Both the position numbers and the translations under genes were made by a program. From assembly GCA_030248295.1 (NCBI GenBank), contig JASANH010000623.1, positions 1 to 64,000 of the forward strand: a stretch of DNA of 64,000 bases. Direction: 5' to 3'. Position 1 is the first letter of the stretch; every line of letters starts with the position of its first letter. Positions 11,014-23,361 of the stretch are shown one piece after another. This stretch comes from Mesodorylaimus sp. YZB2_4. Taxonomy: Eukaryota; Nematoda; Enoplea; Dorylaimida; Dorylaimidae. The notes below the pieces were generated by a model that saw nothing but the letters and a program-made list of their open reading frames with translations, had not been told where the DNA came from and made no database searches.

Positions 11014-13620
11014 CTAGCACATCCTCCAGGCGGCTTTCCATGATGATTTCACATTTGTGACGAAAGAGCATCGTGATCCATCCTCTACACCTCCCAAACT
11101 GGCACGCGCGCTTGGTTTGCATTCAAGATCTGAAATTGCATTGGATATTTGAAGAAATAACGAATTAGGGCTCGCATACTTTGCGCCAATGTTGGAATGG
11201 AAATAAAAAACCTCAAAATGACCAGTATGGCATATTTTGTCGCTCCAAAAATAATTTCTGCAATTGCGGTAGGCATCGTAGTACATCAGTCGAGAATTTT
11301 TAGAAGAGAGGAAAACATTTCCAGAAGTCAGGAAAACATCTAATGGGGCGGGGCCTATTCCACAGCATTCACAGTACGATTGCAGGCAGCTGAGCCAGCA
11401 ATAAAAAGAAAGTGCAAGAGCTATTGTTAGCGGAAGACACGCGAAAACCACAGACACCAAGTATTTCTACGGACGATTTCAATGTTATTAAGACAGTCGT
11501 TATAGCCAGAAGCATTTTATTTTCGGCTTCACCTTGCTCCGCCGAAGCAACAAGATAATTTTCCGTTGTCGATTGTTCATGCTATAACTTTTTCAAGAAC
11601 ACGGACACAAGGCTTATCGTTCGCTTTTGATGCAAAGAGTGACCGGCTCGTAATTTCTGTCAGTTGTGTTCACTCCTTTTTTTTCTAATTTTTCTCGAAA
11701 TCTTGCGTGATTGTACAGTCGAGTCTGCTTAGTGTCACCAGCTCCGAACGGGAAAAAAATGTGACAATATCCAGACAGTTACTTTAAACTGAAGAACACA
11801 CTAAAATGGCAAAAACTTCACTTTTCCAAGTTTTATCACCCTTTTGTGACCATTTAATATATTCCCAAACTTGTAAAAAAAAACGCTTCTCAGACAGTTT
11901 CTGTGATCAATGGAACTTCAACTTATCAGGATCATCGAATAAAAGCTGGAGCATAAGGTTCCGCGCCCCTAAATATACGAGTTTTCCACTTTTTATTTCT
12001 TTACGGACAGAAAACCTTGAAGGGATTTCGAGCTCGAGCTGCAACAAGATTTGCACGGCTCCATCTACAGTATTGGCCCCGCAAACGAATGGCTACAGAA
12101 CCAATCAGCTCTCAAAATTCATGTTCGATTTTCTTAAAATCAGAAGGAACTAGGGGTTTAAAGGAACCGCTTTTTCAGAAACGCGGACCATCATCTTTTT
12201 TACGTTTTGTGCTCACTAATTATTCAGGGCAAATATCTATGGAGAACTAGTTTAATGGCAGCTAGTTAATTATGGAGCACATTTAAGAAGAACCTGACTC
12301 GGGATTAGCCAACTGTATGAACGACTACTTGTTTTCTGTAGCCGATAACCATTGACTATTGAATTTTTCTAGAAGTCGAGCCACCTATCGTTGATGCTAG
12401 GACCTGCTTGAGGGCATGCAGGTGCTGGACTCATCGTCAGAGAAATAACACGAGAGAAATTTTCACGCTCAAAATTCATTGAGCGCGCATAGGTGCTCGC
12501 TGATCCTACGATGCCTACAATTTTTTTAACCCCGCCCCACCAATCTAGCATTAATAAATTTTGGTTACATGATACAGTATGATGGCCTTCGAACAGTTTG
12601 GAGAAAAAAATAAATTTCCAAGAATTGCATCACCAAACACTAAACAAAATCCACCCAGGTAAGTTACTCAAAATCATAGTCTTTATTACTGCATCGCTAT
12701 CGAACTCCTACAAAGCAACCCTATTGCACGTAGTTGTAGCGCGTGCAGCTTCCGTCTGCTGGAGCTGCAATTGAACAGCTAGGGCAAGCGTCCAGAATTA
12801 AGAACGAGAACACCTGGCAAAACGTTTCAGAAGTCGGAAATCATAGATAAAATTGAAGCTTCGACACCAAATTCTTCGCCAGATCTATCTGCGCAATCTT
12901 GTAGCTGCGCTGTCAGCAGGGTCCCGATGGGTATTTCCCCCATGCACACATTGGTTTTTCTGAACTCTTCTCTCCCCTCCCCCTTCCCCGAGATGGGAAC
13001 CTCTTCCGTCAAAAAGTCATCGAAGTAACAACTGTTGTAAGCTTAACTCGAAAACCAGCACAATGCCTGACGTGATAGGCTGCAGCCAACGTCATGTAAG
13101 GACATTCGTTGGGGAATTTCTGGTGCCAGAACTTACCTCAGGCAGGGTCGTTTTTTGGCACTTATCACAAACGGTGAACAGTGTGGGTGCGGGCCAGGGT
13201 TACCGTGAGCGCTCACCTGAACTATGCCAGAAGTCGGGAAACTGTCTCACACGGGGCGATTGCCAGTTCCTTTTATAATAATTTTGTTTTTATTTATTTT
13301 TCGTAATTTGTTGTTGAGATTTTTCTGGTTTCAAAGTATTTGCATGGATATGGACTGCACGTCTTCATGTCTTCACGACGAGGAACCCAGCGCAAAAAAT
13401 AGAACAGCGATTTTTGAAACTATTAATAGGAAGAATATAAGAGAATTTATCAACAATCAACAAACAGGAATTTATACTTGTAGAACAAAACAGAAATTAT
13501 CTCAGAAGTCGAAATGAACTAAGCTTGGAAGAATTCGAACCCACATGCACAGCGCCCCGACTGCAAAAGCTGTGCGTCTGAAGTCCTCCGCGCCACACAG
13601 AGTTCTTACATTTCTGGCAT
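11014..13620. other. Intergenic, low-support ORFs only
   Basis: The longest frame is 148 codons on the minus strand (11014-11460). It opens with a hydrophobic, signal-peptide-like stretch and has scattered Cys, but no family I know. Other frames are under 120 codons with no domain. No repeats or RNA genes seen. Confidence 0.35.
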
Positions 13621-13628
13621 GAGTCTAA

Positions 13629-13768
13629 AGCTGGAAGTATAGTTCGATGCGATGCGTCAAATAAGCTTGTGATGCGACGTTTCAGGCACCTTTTTACATT
13701 GTCATTTGACCCAAAAGTGTCGCATCGCACGCTTATTTTACGCATCGCATCGAATTATACTTCGGGCT
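13629..13768. mobile_element. Foldback MITE, PIF/Harbinger-like (140 bp)
   Basis: Two arms of about 40 bp form a near-perfect inverted repeat. The shared core is GAAGTATARTTCGATGCG on the left (from 13634) and its complement on the right (ending 13763). A second complementary pair (GATGCGAC / GTCGCATC) lies further in, so the whole element can fold into one long hairpin. It is flanked by TAA on both sides (13626-13628 and 13769-13771). A 3-bp TWA duplication is typical of PIF/Harbinger elements. No coding capacity. The superfamily call rests only on the 3-bp duplication. Confidence 0.75.
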
Positions 13769-14298
13769 TAACGGTTTTCGACCCTTTCTAGGTCTTCATT
13801 GTCTGATTAAAAGGGACTTTCTAAGAGCGGAAACGGTGGATATCTAGAATGCAATCTTCCTTTTATAGACAGCAAGGACGAATTGACTTGAATGACAGAA
13901 TTGTCCAGCCTTACATATCTGCGCTATATGTAGTTTGCACGTTATGGACTATCTTGCGCCAAACAGCGTAGATGAGCAGAGAGTGACCAAGAAGGTTGCG
14001 CCTTGGTGGTCGAGCTGAGAGGTTGTGTCTGCCCTTGCTTTGCCATGTTTCTCTGAATGGGCGCGTCCGCACCATGGTTTCCACGTAACCAATCGATAAG
14101 GAAAACCTAGTCACGCCACATCGTTTTTTTTCTTGTTCCGGCTCTCCTTTTCCATCTTCTCGAATTTATTCTCCTTCGGATTTCGACGAGTATTATTTTA
14201 CAACAGCATCCTGGCAACTAAGCGGCGGAATCAAGAAAATACGGGCTTGACACCGCCTAGCAAACAGCAAGCATGGATTTCCAGATTTTTTACTGTAG

Positions 14299-15190
14299 GC
14301 GTACGCCGACGACACTGGTTCATTTATTCCACTTGGCAGCTCAACTAACTACGCAGAATTGATCCAGCCAGCTATCGACTTTCTCGAAGCCTGGGTCAAA
14401 GCATCAGGACTGGACTTCAACACGAAAAAATCGCAAGCATTTGTTTCCCGATATGGACATAACAAACTACCTCGACTTCAAGATTTCTGTTTTATGTGGG
14501 TGAAAAGTAGAATCTTTTGATCAGGTAACCTATCTTGGCGTTACTTTTTCTGGGTATATGGAATTTTCCAAGCATATTTCTTATTTGGTCCGCAAATGCA
14601 TGAACATGATTGGAGCTCTCAAGCGTAAGCCGGGCGAAAAAATCTCTCCCACTGTTTTTGGATCAGTTTACCAGTCTTGTTTACGTTCTGTATTGAAGTA
14701 TGGTAGTGCCATCTTGGATCCAGTTTTCATGCGTGACATTGATGAATTCAAACGAGTGAAGTTTCATGCAGTTCGCCCGTTTCTTAACAATTTCACGATT
14801 TCTTATGATGGCGCTTTGAAACTGTCTGGTTAGTCATCTGAACGTAAAAAGCGATTAAAACTGTTGTAGTTTTATAAATTTTATCACGGCCTCTATGACT
14901 TTCGTAACATTCGTTCTTTTAATGAAGATTCCATTGTTCGTGCCAGTAATCGATTAGCTGATACATCACCATCTTATCGTGCCACGTCATAATCTAGAAT
15001 CGTTTAGGCAGTGTTTTTTGCATTCTTCAATATCTCTCTGGAATGATGTGCCGTGTAATATAGCCTGGGGCACTTTTAGCTGGTTTCGAGAGCATATTTG
15101 ACATACTCCTAATTCTATCCTCTCTTTTTCTTTTTGACGTTCTATAGCTCTGCATGTTTCTGGTCTCGAAGTGCACTGTCAGTGTTTGGC
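14299..15190 (+). pseudogene. LINE (CR1/Jockey-like) 3' fragment
   Basis: The first part reads AYADDTGSFIPLG, the RT catalytic box, then FLEAWVKASGLDFNTKKSQ, matching the equivalent region of the LINE at 5.6-7.2 kb. After a frameshift, an open frame (14558-14833) continues with the thumb region (KHISYLVRKCMNMIGALKRK). A further fragment near 15037 has SLWNDVPCNIAW, the same C-terminal tail motif as the other copy. Everything 5' of the YADD box is missing and at least two frameshifts are present. The copy looks older than the minus-strand one. Confidence 0.85.
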
Positions 15191-15279
15191 TGAGAATAAA
15201 CCATGATAAATTGCGAATTTGATTCGTAGTAGGTATCCGTAGTTCCACTTGAACAAAATCACTTGCTCTGTATACCACT

Positions 15280-15950
15280 AAAAAAGGGCCAGTTAAAGGA
15301 CCAAGGCCTAGGGCTTAGAAATAAAAAACACAGAGCTGCCACCAAAAAACATGCGAAAAATTTCCCGTCTTTACGAGCTTCTCTATTCCCTAGCCCTGAC
15401 ATTCGTTCGCCTAAGATATACGGTGGGCAATAAATTGCGTGCCGACTCATATTGCATAAAACCTTTGCTGCATTGCTTGCGTGGTTCCAGTTATTACATT
15501 GCGGCGATAAGCGCTTGTTCCAGTATTTTGCTCAGGGTTTCAAGTAAACTGTGCATTCGATAAATAGACAGTCCGTTATGTCAACTCTAGGCATATGGGA
15601 TTGCAAACTGTAGGTCAATGAATTCAATGGCAATTGCACTAACGACTGTGTCGCACAGTCATTGCGTCAAACATCATGTTTTGTGTCTATCTTTCATGCT
15701 TCACATAAAATCTCTATCATGTCTTCGCTCCACACAAAATCTTTATCATCTCTTTACATGTGAAGCACGATCTATTCTGTGCTACGCCACTTTTGCCGCT
15801 TCAACAAAATTATTTTGTCATTACAGCTGACGAGCCCCACACACATTAAAAAAAGAGCCGAGGCAACGTGCTCGGAGTTTACATTTGACGGTAAATAAGG
15901 CAGCGCTCGCTTAAAATATCAGGCAGTACATTGAGAACTACAACTACAAG
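15280..15950. other. Intergenic, no supported gene
   Basis: Only short frames without recognisable content. Confidence 0.4.
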
Positions 15951-15954
15951 AATA

Positions 15955-16074
15955 CTGGCAAACACAGCAGCCACTCCCACAACTTCTACAAGCACAGCAA
16001 CCACTCCAAAAATTTTTGCAAGTACAGTAACCAATTCCATAAAATTGGCAATTACAGCAACAACTGCCATTTCG
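15955..16074. repeat. 30-bp tandem repeat, about 4 copies
   Basis: The word ARNACAGCAAC recurs with a period of exactly 30 bp at 15961, 15991, 16021 and 16051; copies have diverged by several substitutions. In one forward frame it gives a 10-residue Thr-rich repeat, but no domain supports translation. Confidence 0.7.
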
Positions 16075-16194
16075 AAGCGGCTAAAGGGCCAAAAAAGCGG
16101 TTTGTTGCTAGCAGGCGATCGACGCCAGCGGGCCAGATTAGGTGGTGTATATTACGTCCACCTGTCGCGGGATGGCCTCGGCCACTAGTATGGC

Positions 16195-16626
16195 GACTAC
16201 TCACAGAGCTTCAATTACCAAATAAGTATAGACTATTTCAATTTAAAATACTGCATCGGACGCTAGGAGCTCCCTCCAAGCTTCATCGATGTGGCCGGCA
16301 AGACTCGGCTGAGTGCTATGCCTGTGGAGCGGAGTTCGATACGATTGAACATATGTTAATCACATGCAGATGGTCGCAGAAAGAATGGGAGGACATTCTT
16401 GGCGCAATGAATCATTTATGTATTCTGCTGTCTCTTTTGAGTTAATGTTCAAGCGATTTTTACTCCAGCAATGGCACGTTGCCCACACTCTCGGCCGCGT
16501 GAAGAGCTTTTAATCCGTATGGCAGCTTTATCTCAAGTCCAATCATTCAGGGTAATTTTTTGTGTGCTGGGATATCACTGACCTCCCCTTTTCCCTTTTT
16601 TTTGCGTGTTCGTAAAAAAAAAAAAA
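16195..16626 (+). pseudogene. LINE ORF2 C-terminal fragment with poly(A) tail
   Basis: A forward frame near 16230-16430 reads like the end of a LINE ORF2: KILHRTLGAPSKLHRC, then a zinc-binding CYACGAEFDTIEHMLITC (C-x2-C...H...C) and a Trp-containing tail (WSQKEWEDIL). The sequence ends in an A-run at 16613-16626, consistent with a retrotransposed 3' end on the plus strand. The family could be the L1/Tx1-like one found elsewhere in the window, but identity is too low to say. Confidence 0.65.
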
Positions 16627-16812
16627 ACACCTACATTTTAACACATGACAAACACATGCAGAACACTAAGTTAAGGGTATAATCGAATATCAGTCCCCAG
16701 CAAATGTAACATCATGTGTACCCGTATAAATATTACAACATCATAAACTTTTGCGAACTAGGCGTCAGGAAGTAGGAGTGGAAGGTTCAGCAGCTTTTTC
16801 TTTCATCATAGT

Positions 16813-18420
16813 TTACAAACTCGCTGCTCCTTCGAGCACATGCTCTGAAACAGGGTCCACATAATGCATTTTGGCCACTGCTAAAGAATGTCCTAGGACT
16901 TTCGCTACAGCTTCTTGTGCACGGTCGGTGTGCACCAGGCGCGAGACTGTCTCAGCTTCATGTCCCGCCATATTTGCAGTGATGCTCCGATCGACTCCAA
17001 TATTTCGCAAGAATTGATCTCTGATCGCGCTTGCATTCGATAGAGCACTTTTCTTTCGAGAACTTATAAAAACAACTCTTCTGACTTCCTTGGATCATTA
17101 CTTTTCCATCAGTTCCAGGCGTCCATGTTCAAAGTAGCTTTGAAACAGTTGTTCATCAGTTTGCGAAATAGAAAATTGGTGAAACTTCGAATTTTCATTT
17201 TTCGTCATACCGACTGCAATCCGAACTTTTGCTTTATCGTTATTATCCTTCTGAATAATTTCTGAGCGATGATACCAGTCACCAACTGTCAGATTCTGAG
17301 AATTTTCTGGCCTTTGCATGTACACCAACTGTAGTTTAGTGACAAGGTAGCGTTGCAGGAATAAATAGTCAGCTTCCAATGGTTTTTGGCTGCTTTGCAA
17401 ATTTCTTACTGCAGACTGCAACTTTTTCTGGACGTCTGGGGACTCAAAGATAACACAGTACTTTAATAAGCTTGGCTTCTTTTTCTTCCGATACTTCTCC
17501 AGAGCTTTGGCGAGACCCTCTTTGCGTATGATTCTAAGGGCGCTTTTCTCTACATGCTTCATGGCACCCTGTGCCCGATTAATCAACTGTAGCGTGTTGA
17601 CATCATCAATTTTGTCCAAAGTGACTTATCCAATTAGGAAAGGTCCGGATGCTTCGGACAATGCATCGTGTTACCTTTAACATTGCTTTTTTCCAGTGCG
17701 TTTGTGAATGCCAAGATCCGGCCAGGAGTCAGGTCTTTTGCTAATATCTCATCCGAATCCAAGTAATTCAAAGGTAGCTGATTCTTCTTATACACAAAGG
17801 CTAGCATTCTAGCAACGTATTCATGACCTTGCCTGCTGATGTTGTCTCCTTTTTCCTGCTTGCCTTCATGGTACAAATATCGAATCAGAATTGCAGCTGT
17901 TGCGTGAACACGTCGATAAAGTCCTTCCTTTTGCATTTCCACTTTGCGTTTTCTTTCTTTAGTGATACTCCTTCCATAGGATCGACAATCTTTGGTGGTT
18001 AAGCATTTTTCAATAATGTGTTCACTTCAGTATCACCATCATCATTAATTGCTTGCGCTGCCGTCAAGTCTGCACTGTGTTGCTGCCCTTACATTGGTGC
18101 CTCACTTGCTGGCTGTCCTTGATTGCTTCCATTTCCCAACGCTTTAACAAGATTATCCACTTGCTCCTGATCAGTAATGTGGAAACCAGACTTAAGTAAT
18201 CGGTCTCGAATCAGCTCGCATCGATGAGCAAGATTTTTTTGGCTGCAGATATTGGCGAGCTCTAGTGCAGAGATTACAAACTAACGAACAGAAGTCCGCG
18301 CTTTCTCATCCGCAATGCTCGAACACTTTTCCACTGATAGTCCCTTGGCTTTTCTTTTCGGGCATGTTTTTAGATGCTGAGTAAGCCGATCTTGTTCCTA
18401 AATAACAGCATTCTTGAACG
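16813..18420 (-). pseudogene. Decayed Crypton-type tyrosine recombinase
   Basis: Three minus-strand stretches align in order with the open copy at 24.7-26.3 kb. An N-terminal zinc-finger-like segment lies near 18370-18420 (DRLTQHLKTCPKRK), a middle part at 17634-17942 (YVARMLAFVYKKNQLPL), and the catalytic half at 16813-17619 (LQRYLVTKLQLVYMQRPEN, GDWYHRSEI, then LGHSLAVAKMHYVDP). The nucleophilic Tyr and the GH motif survive. The R-H-I-A-E-T box has become AGHEAET, so the conserved Arg-His pair is altered. An in-frame stop lies at 17098 and at least one frameshift near 17625. No terminal repeats are visible, as expected for Cryptons. Confidence 0.8.
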
Positions 18421-18429
18421 GCATACCAC

Positions 18430-19200
18430 AATTTATCTCAGAGAACTAGAACTAATGGAATAGACTAATAGAGAATATAACTTCAAAGCCTCTTGTTTGA
18501 AATCTAGACTTGTTTTCTGATATTTACATATATATATTCCTTCACATTTTGATCAGCAGCTTATCGTTAGCATATTAATTACCTTGAAACAGCAAGGGCA
18601 AACATGCCGCCAACGGGACATTACTACCGGATGAAGCGGTATCACGATTCAAAAAATAATGGGGCAAAATCGAATTTGAAATAATTCGCATACAGTCAAC
18701 CAGCACAGATTTATGTTCTCACTGTAGCATAGATGGGTATACTTCACTATCGTCGCGTAGGTGCAAAGCGCCCAAGTGCCATCATTGCTAGCTAAACGGA
18801 GCCATACTGTACACACTCATTCCTAATTAACGACGTTATTTCATTTCCATTTCAACAATTTTACTCTGTGAACTCATGAGCTGTTACAAGGATTTGAAGC
18901 ATTTGCAGTTACGCCATACTTTCAACTGTCATTGCACTGCACCAAAAAATAAACAAAATAATAATAACGGAATAATGAAAATAACACAATTAACATTACC
19001 AGTCGCACACGGAATTTTTGAAGGCTTTCTATTGCAATATGTGATAGAATAGAGAGCTGTCCGCCTTGCGAGAGTCTATCGACTCCCTTTTGCTAATCTG
19101 CTTCTAATGTTACCCAAAAAGTTTAATTTTATATTACAATAAATTTGCGACGTTTGATTCTGTATATATTTGCGCATACTGCAGATATTATGCACACACC
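18430..19200. other. Intergenic, AT-rich
   Basis: No gene, tandem repeat or RNA gene seen. Confidence 0.4.
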
Positions 19201-19207
19201 CTGAAAC

Positions 19208-19692
19208 AGCTCAATTTTTCACCCAGAGCAGCATCGGCAGGTCTGACCCTAGTCCAGATCCTGATTCAGATCTGATCCAGGGTCTCGATCCAGATTATTA
19301 TTTACATTTCACATTTCTGATTTTGTATATTCTTATTATGCGCATTTCTGCACGATGCGAACTTCTGCACATTACTGCACACTCAATCCTCCTTGTGCAT
19401 CTGCTTGATGAGAATAAATACAGCCTCTCAACCCAACAAAACATTAAATTACTCTCTCTCCCAGCACTCTTTCTTTTTTAGCCAGACTAAGAGGGAATCT
19501 TACTCAATCAGCAAGCTCACCACATCCTCCACCTAGAACAACAGGCGAACTCACTCGAAAACCTCACTTACTTCCTCACTAAATCTCACTCAGACTAGAA
19601 TGACAGGGCAACTTACTCCTTATCAATACTCAACTGCTACAGCTCACTTTTTCACCTGTAGCGGCATCGGGAGATCTGACCCTAGGCCAGAT
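19208..19692. repeat. Pair of 52-bp diverged direct repeats
   Basis: The segment 19208-19259 recurs at 19641-19692; both contain GACCCTAGKCCAGAT and a preceding TTTTTCACC, with about 80% identity by eye. They may be two copies of a small element or the ends of one. The 380 bp between them has no recognisable coding content. Confidence 0.6.
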
Positions 19693-19710
19693 ATTTGACA
19701 GGATCCAACT

Positions 19711-20225
19711 CAATACTACTTGCTCAAGATTTAATGATTCCTAACAATTAATCGATACACACAGCAATAGATTTTTACCTAGGAAACAATCGAGTTGCGC
19801 CGTATTTGACGGCAAACAAAACAATACTACTTGCTCAAGATTGAATTGGCACTCTGAAGATTTTCACCTGGTGAACCAACGTGTAGCTTCTTATTTAATA
19901 GGAGTCAACGCAAACCTACTTGCTTGAGATTCAATGATTCGTAATAATCGATCTATTAACACCCCAAATGATGCTTGCACAGCGAGCAAACGAGTAGCGC
20001 TGTATTCGACGGCAAAAAACACGAAACTACTTGCTCAAGATCCGATGATTTCTACTAATCGATCCATTCACACCCCAAATGATTCTCACCTAGGAAACAA
20101 TCAAGTTGCACCGTATTTAACAGCAAACGACAAAATACCACTTGCTCAAGATTTTATAATTTCTTATAATCAATCAATAGGCAGCCTGAGGATTCGTACC
20201 TGGTGAAATAACGTGAAGCTGAACC
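19711..20225. repeat. 111-bp minisatellite, about 5 units
   Basis: The word ACTACTTGCTCAAGAT (small variants) begins at 19715, 19826, 19915, 20026 and 20137. Spacing is 111 bp, except one unit shortened to 89 bp. Within units GGAAACAATC, TTTGACGGCAAA and AATCGATC-type words also recur. A period of 111 keeps one frame open over the last three units (19934-20206), giving a 37-residue repeat. Earlier units contain stops in that frame, so I treat it as noncoding. Confidence 0.85.
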
Positions 20226-20278
20226 AGCCACCCCGGAGGGCTCAGCTTTAGTGACGCTGCTTAATGCAAATGTACCAC

Positions 20279-20350
20279 GCCCACCAGGATTCGATCCAGC
20301 AAATTTCCGCTTGCAATCTTGATGTCGTACCACTGAGCTATCAGGGCCAC
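20279..20350 (-). other. tRNA-like sequence (degenerate tRNA or SINE head)
   Basis: On the minus strand TAGCTCAGTGGTA matches a pol III A box and GGATCGAATCC matches a B box with one change. Spacing is tRNA-like and four outer acceptor pairs (GCCC/GGGC) are possible. The D, anticodon and T stems do not pair properly and no anticodon can be assigned. It is therefore a tRNA pseudogene or the promoter region of a tRNA-derived SINE. Confidence 0.4.
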
Positions 20351-20680
20351 GGAAAGAGAAAAACTAGCAGCTCACTCAAACTTGGTCGAGTGTAAAGTGC
20401 AGCCCCTCCTTGCCTGAAGAAAGATTATCCTCCTCGCTCTCACTGCACACTGCCTCACACGCTGACCAAGGCTGCGTGTTATCGCACGCGTGGCCTGACC
20501 AACCGAAACAACCAACTAGGCCGAAAGTTGGATTTCCAGTGTTGAAGCAGTGTTACCAGGTGCGCAACACAACAAAGCCCTAAACTGAGGTTCAGATTGC
20601 CCTGAAATTGCCCTAAAACCAACTTCCAAATATGCTAAGGGGGATCCCTTGAAAAACTGCTTTCCAGACAAGAACATATT

Positions 20681-23030
20681 TTATTCCAAAGCACCAACAA
20701 CTTCCAACGCTTTTTCAAAGTCTCCTTCCATCTCCTCCTCCAGCCTGTCATGATACATCTTATCCGAAAAATTTCGAAGCATAGCCTTTGTTGGCAAGAA
20801 TAACTTGAGATTCTTCAAGTCATACGTTACAAACAATAAACTTTCGACCGTCTGACACAAGAGACGATTTCGCAAACGCGCCTTGACTAAGCTCATCACG
20901 GAAAACACCCTTTCAACAGCGGCATTCGAAAATGGCATTGTCAAGAGGGCTAAAGCAAAGTCTGAAATATTCTGGAACCGACAGTTCCCTGCAGCATCTT
21001 TTTCAGATTAAATCAACAGCCAAAATTGCACTGGGTCCATCTTCTGATCATAGGCATGCAAATTTTCATGGAAACACAAATCACGGTACTCGCGTCCCGC
21101 TTCTGATGGATCAGGCACCAACGAAGGGAACTGAAGCAATAAGTCGTCGATATTCGGCTTATCTTTGCGTAATACCACTTCAGGACCAAGGTACTGGATC
21201 AGGCACATCGAATTGATGGAATCGGGAATACGTACTTTGACCTGAATAAAAAACAATACATACAGAATACAAGTTCATAAAATCGTGAATTGGTACCTGA
21301 CGTGCTGCTTCAATCAAGCAGCCCTTACAACGTTCAAGGATATCAGCTTGGTCTCCTTAATCAGGCAGGAGTCGTAGCTGCTGGCGACAATAGATACCGA
21401 CATCTATCATGCTGGCCGCGCTGTAAGAGGAGCGATTACAGTGGTGAATAGTAACTGCGAAGAAGCTCTCTTCACTTACTACGCATACTGCTCGAATTAA
21501 AAGCTCAGCAAGTCAGATGACATGTGTCGTTTTAATCTGTCACCGACGAATAACTTGCGCAACAAGCTGAAACATTCAATGTCACACAGGTTTTGTATGA
21601 GTGACTGATCTTACTTCTCATAAAAAAACCGTAGATCCGACAACAGTTGTAAGCAATTGGCATTCTCAGCTTGAAAGTTGACGTTTTGGCGGCTAAAGTC
21701 TTTCAGTAGGTCGTTCAGAAATTCGAGATAAACCTAAGAGGGGGAAAATAATGCCCAACTATACGATTCTTGAAATTGCATTTTCAATCTTACACGGTTC
21801 TTGAGATCACTGAACATGTTGAGCAGTTCGCGCGACTTGTACAAATCCTCGCCTTTTGCTGTAAGGCATACATCACCGAAATAAGCAGTCAAGCTGTCCC
21901 ATTGACTCAGAATTCGACCTATGCAGTTGTTGAAAGACAGCCATCGTGTGTCCACAAGACGTAAAATTTCTAGGGGTTTGCCTCCAGTCATGTCTTCGTA
22001 AAGCTAGAAAGATCAAGGTACAAAGCATGTGTTATGGTTGAGGAAAGAAACAGACCTTAGCGTATGCTTCCTTTTGTAAGCTGCTCCGACAAAACCGTTT
22101 ATAGGTTCGCTTCACCAAAACGATCAAGTTGCTAGGCAATTTCTTGATCGCCTCCTTGACAGCCAGCGCAAGCGAGTGACAGATACACCGAATCTGTAAT
22201 AATTCTGGCTGGTACAACTTGAGCCGTTGATAAACGCCGCTGTGGCATCCCGTCAAGACGCTAGCGCCATCAGTTCTAATGCCAATCAAATTTCGAATAT
22301 CCAAACGGTCCTCTTTCAAGGCCGTTACAATTGCATTCGTTATAGACTCCGCATCTGTTCCATCTAACCGCAATAATCTAAAATCAAGCAATCACATGAA
22401 TGCATCTAAAATTTCTTCGTTTAAAATTTCAAAAGTAAAATAACTTATGAAACGCTGTTTCAACTTTCTTTTTGGACGTCGATAAATATCGCAAGACTAA
22501 GCAGAGGACAGCAGACGTTGAAACATCGGTCGCTTCATCGATGATAAGCGAGAATTTTCCATCGCCGATATCTTTCAAAATCTCGTCTTTAAATGCTGGA
22601 CCCAAAACGTTTGTGATGAGTTTAGTACATTTCGTCCGCCCAAGCTAGAAAGGGTCCATAATAGCTGGTCTAATCCTCTGCATGGCTGATAGGGTCCTTA
22701 CCTTAATATTCTTATCAGCATACTTCGGCTGAGCCGAATTTATCAAATCAGTCAAATATTCCACAGCCATAAAGGATGCATTCTTTGCAATAAATGCGGC
22801 CATTTTGAGCTCAAGAATTTTCTGTTTGACAATTACTGGTGGCTCGACAAAGGTCGACATTGGCTTGATTGAAACAAGAGCATTCTCTGCATATTTCACT
22901 TTCTCTTTGTGCTTCAACGATAAGCCATGCGATTTTAAAATGTTTTAAATGAGCTTTTAGCGGGCATTTGCAATACTTGCAACTGGCTTTTTTCGAATCC
23001 TTCGGATCACACTCGAGCCAGCCTAAGTGA
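20681..23030 (-). pseudogene. Multi-exon hAT transposase, decayed
   Basis: Read from right to left, the exons encode: a BED-type zinc finger (KKASCKYCKCPLKAHLKH, near 22930-23010); a linker (22645-22917); the first catalytic region with LIIDEATDVS (near 22560); a large exon (22068-22380) with IGIRTDGASVLTG and CICHSLALAVKEA; an exon with LVDTRWLSFNNC (21800-21990); a helical exon (near 21640-21730); and the C-terminal dimerisation region with PFSNAAVERVFSVMSLVKAR (20681-20944). Exons are separated by introns of roughly 50-130 bp. In-frame stops near 21008 and 21358 and a frameshift just after the BED finger (near 22945) make it inactive. A possible left terminus, CAGTGTTACCAGG, lies at about 20548; no partner end was found. 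It could alternatively be a domesticated ZBED-like gene that later decayed. Confidence 0.85.
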
Positions 23031-23074
23031 GTGCAAAGCAAAGCAGTGAGTGCAAAGCAGCGGTTACAACCAAA

Positions 23075-23206
23075 GGCAGAGAATGTAAGGCAGTGATTGC
23101 AATGCAACGCAGAGAATGTAGGGCAGTGATTGCAATGCAAGGCAGGGAATGTAGGGCAGTGATTGCAATGCAAGGCAGGGAATGTAAGGCAGTGAGCACA
23201 AAACTG
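23075..23206. repeat. 33-bp minisatellite, 4 units, in frame with hAT ORF
   Basis: Units begin at 23075, 23108, 23141 and 23174, exactly 33 bp apart, with core GAATGTARGGCAGTGATTG. On the minus strand the array lies inside an open frame (22811-23326) directly upstream of the hAT BED finger, and each unit encodes the 11-residue repeat CPTFPALHCNH or a close variant. Whether it is translated is unknown. Confidence 0.85.
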
Positions 23207-23361
23207 GAGCAGGTAGAAGGAAGAAGCGACTGAAATACGACCAAAAATATCGTGAAGAGTGGGAAAAACAACCGGAGCTGTCAGGTACGCATATTCTTGT
23301 TCTGTTTGGTTCTGCTTTACACTCAAACAGCAGATTCCAGTGGGAGCGAGAAAGCTGCGCT

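Noticed and set aside
11014-11460. Secreted protein with signal-like start
   Set aside because: Isolated frame, no domain, no splice or promoter context.
19934-20206. Protein with 37-residue repeats
   Set aside because: The frame is open only in the last three satellite units; earlier units contain stops.
20279-20350. Functional tRNA gene
   Set aside because: A and B boxes are present, but the D, anticodon and T stems do not pair.
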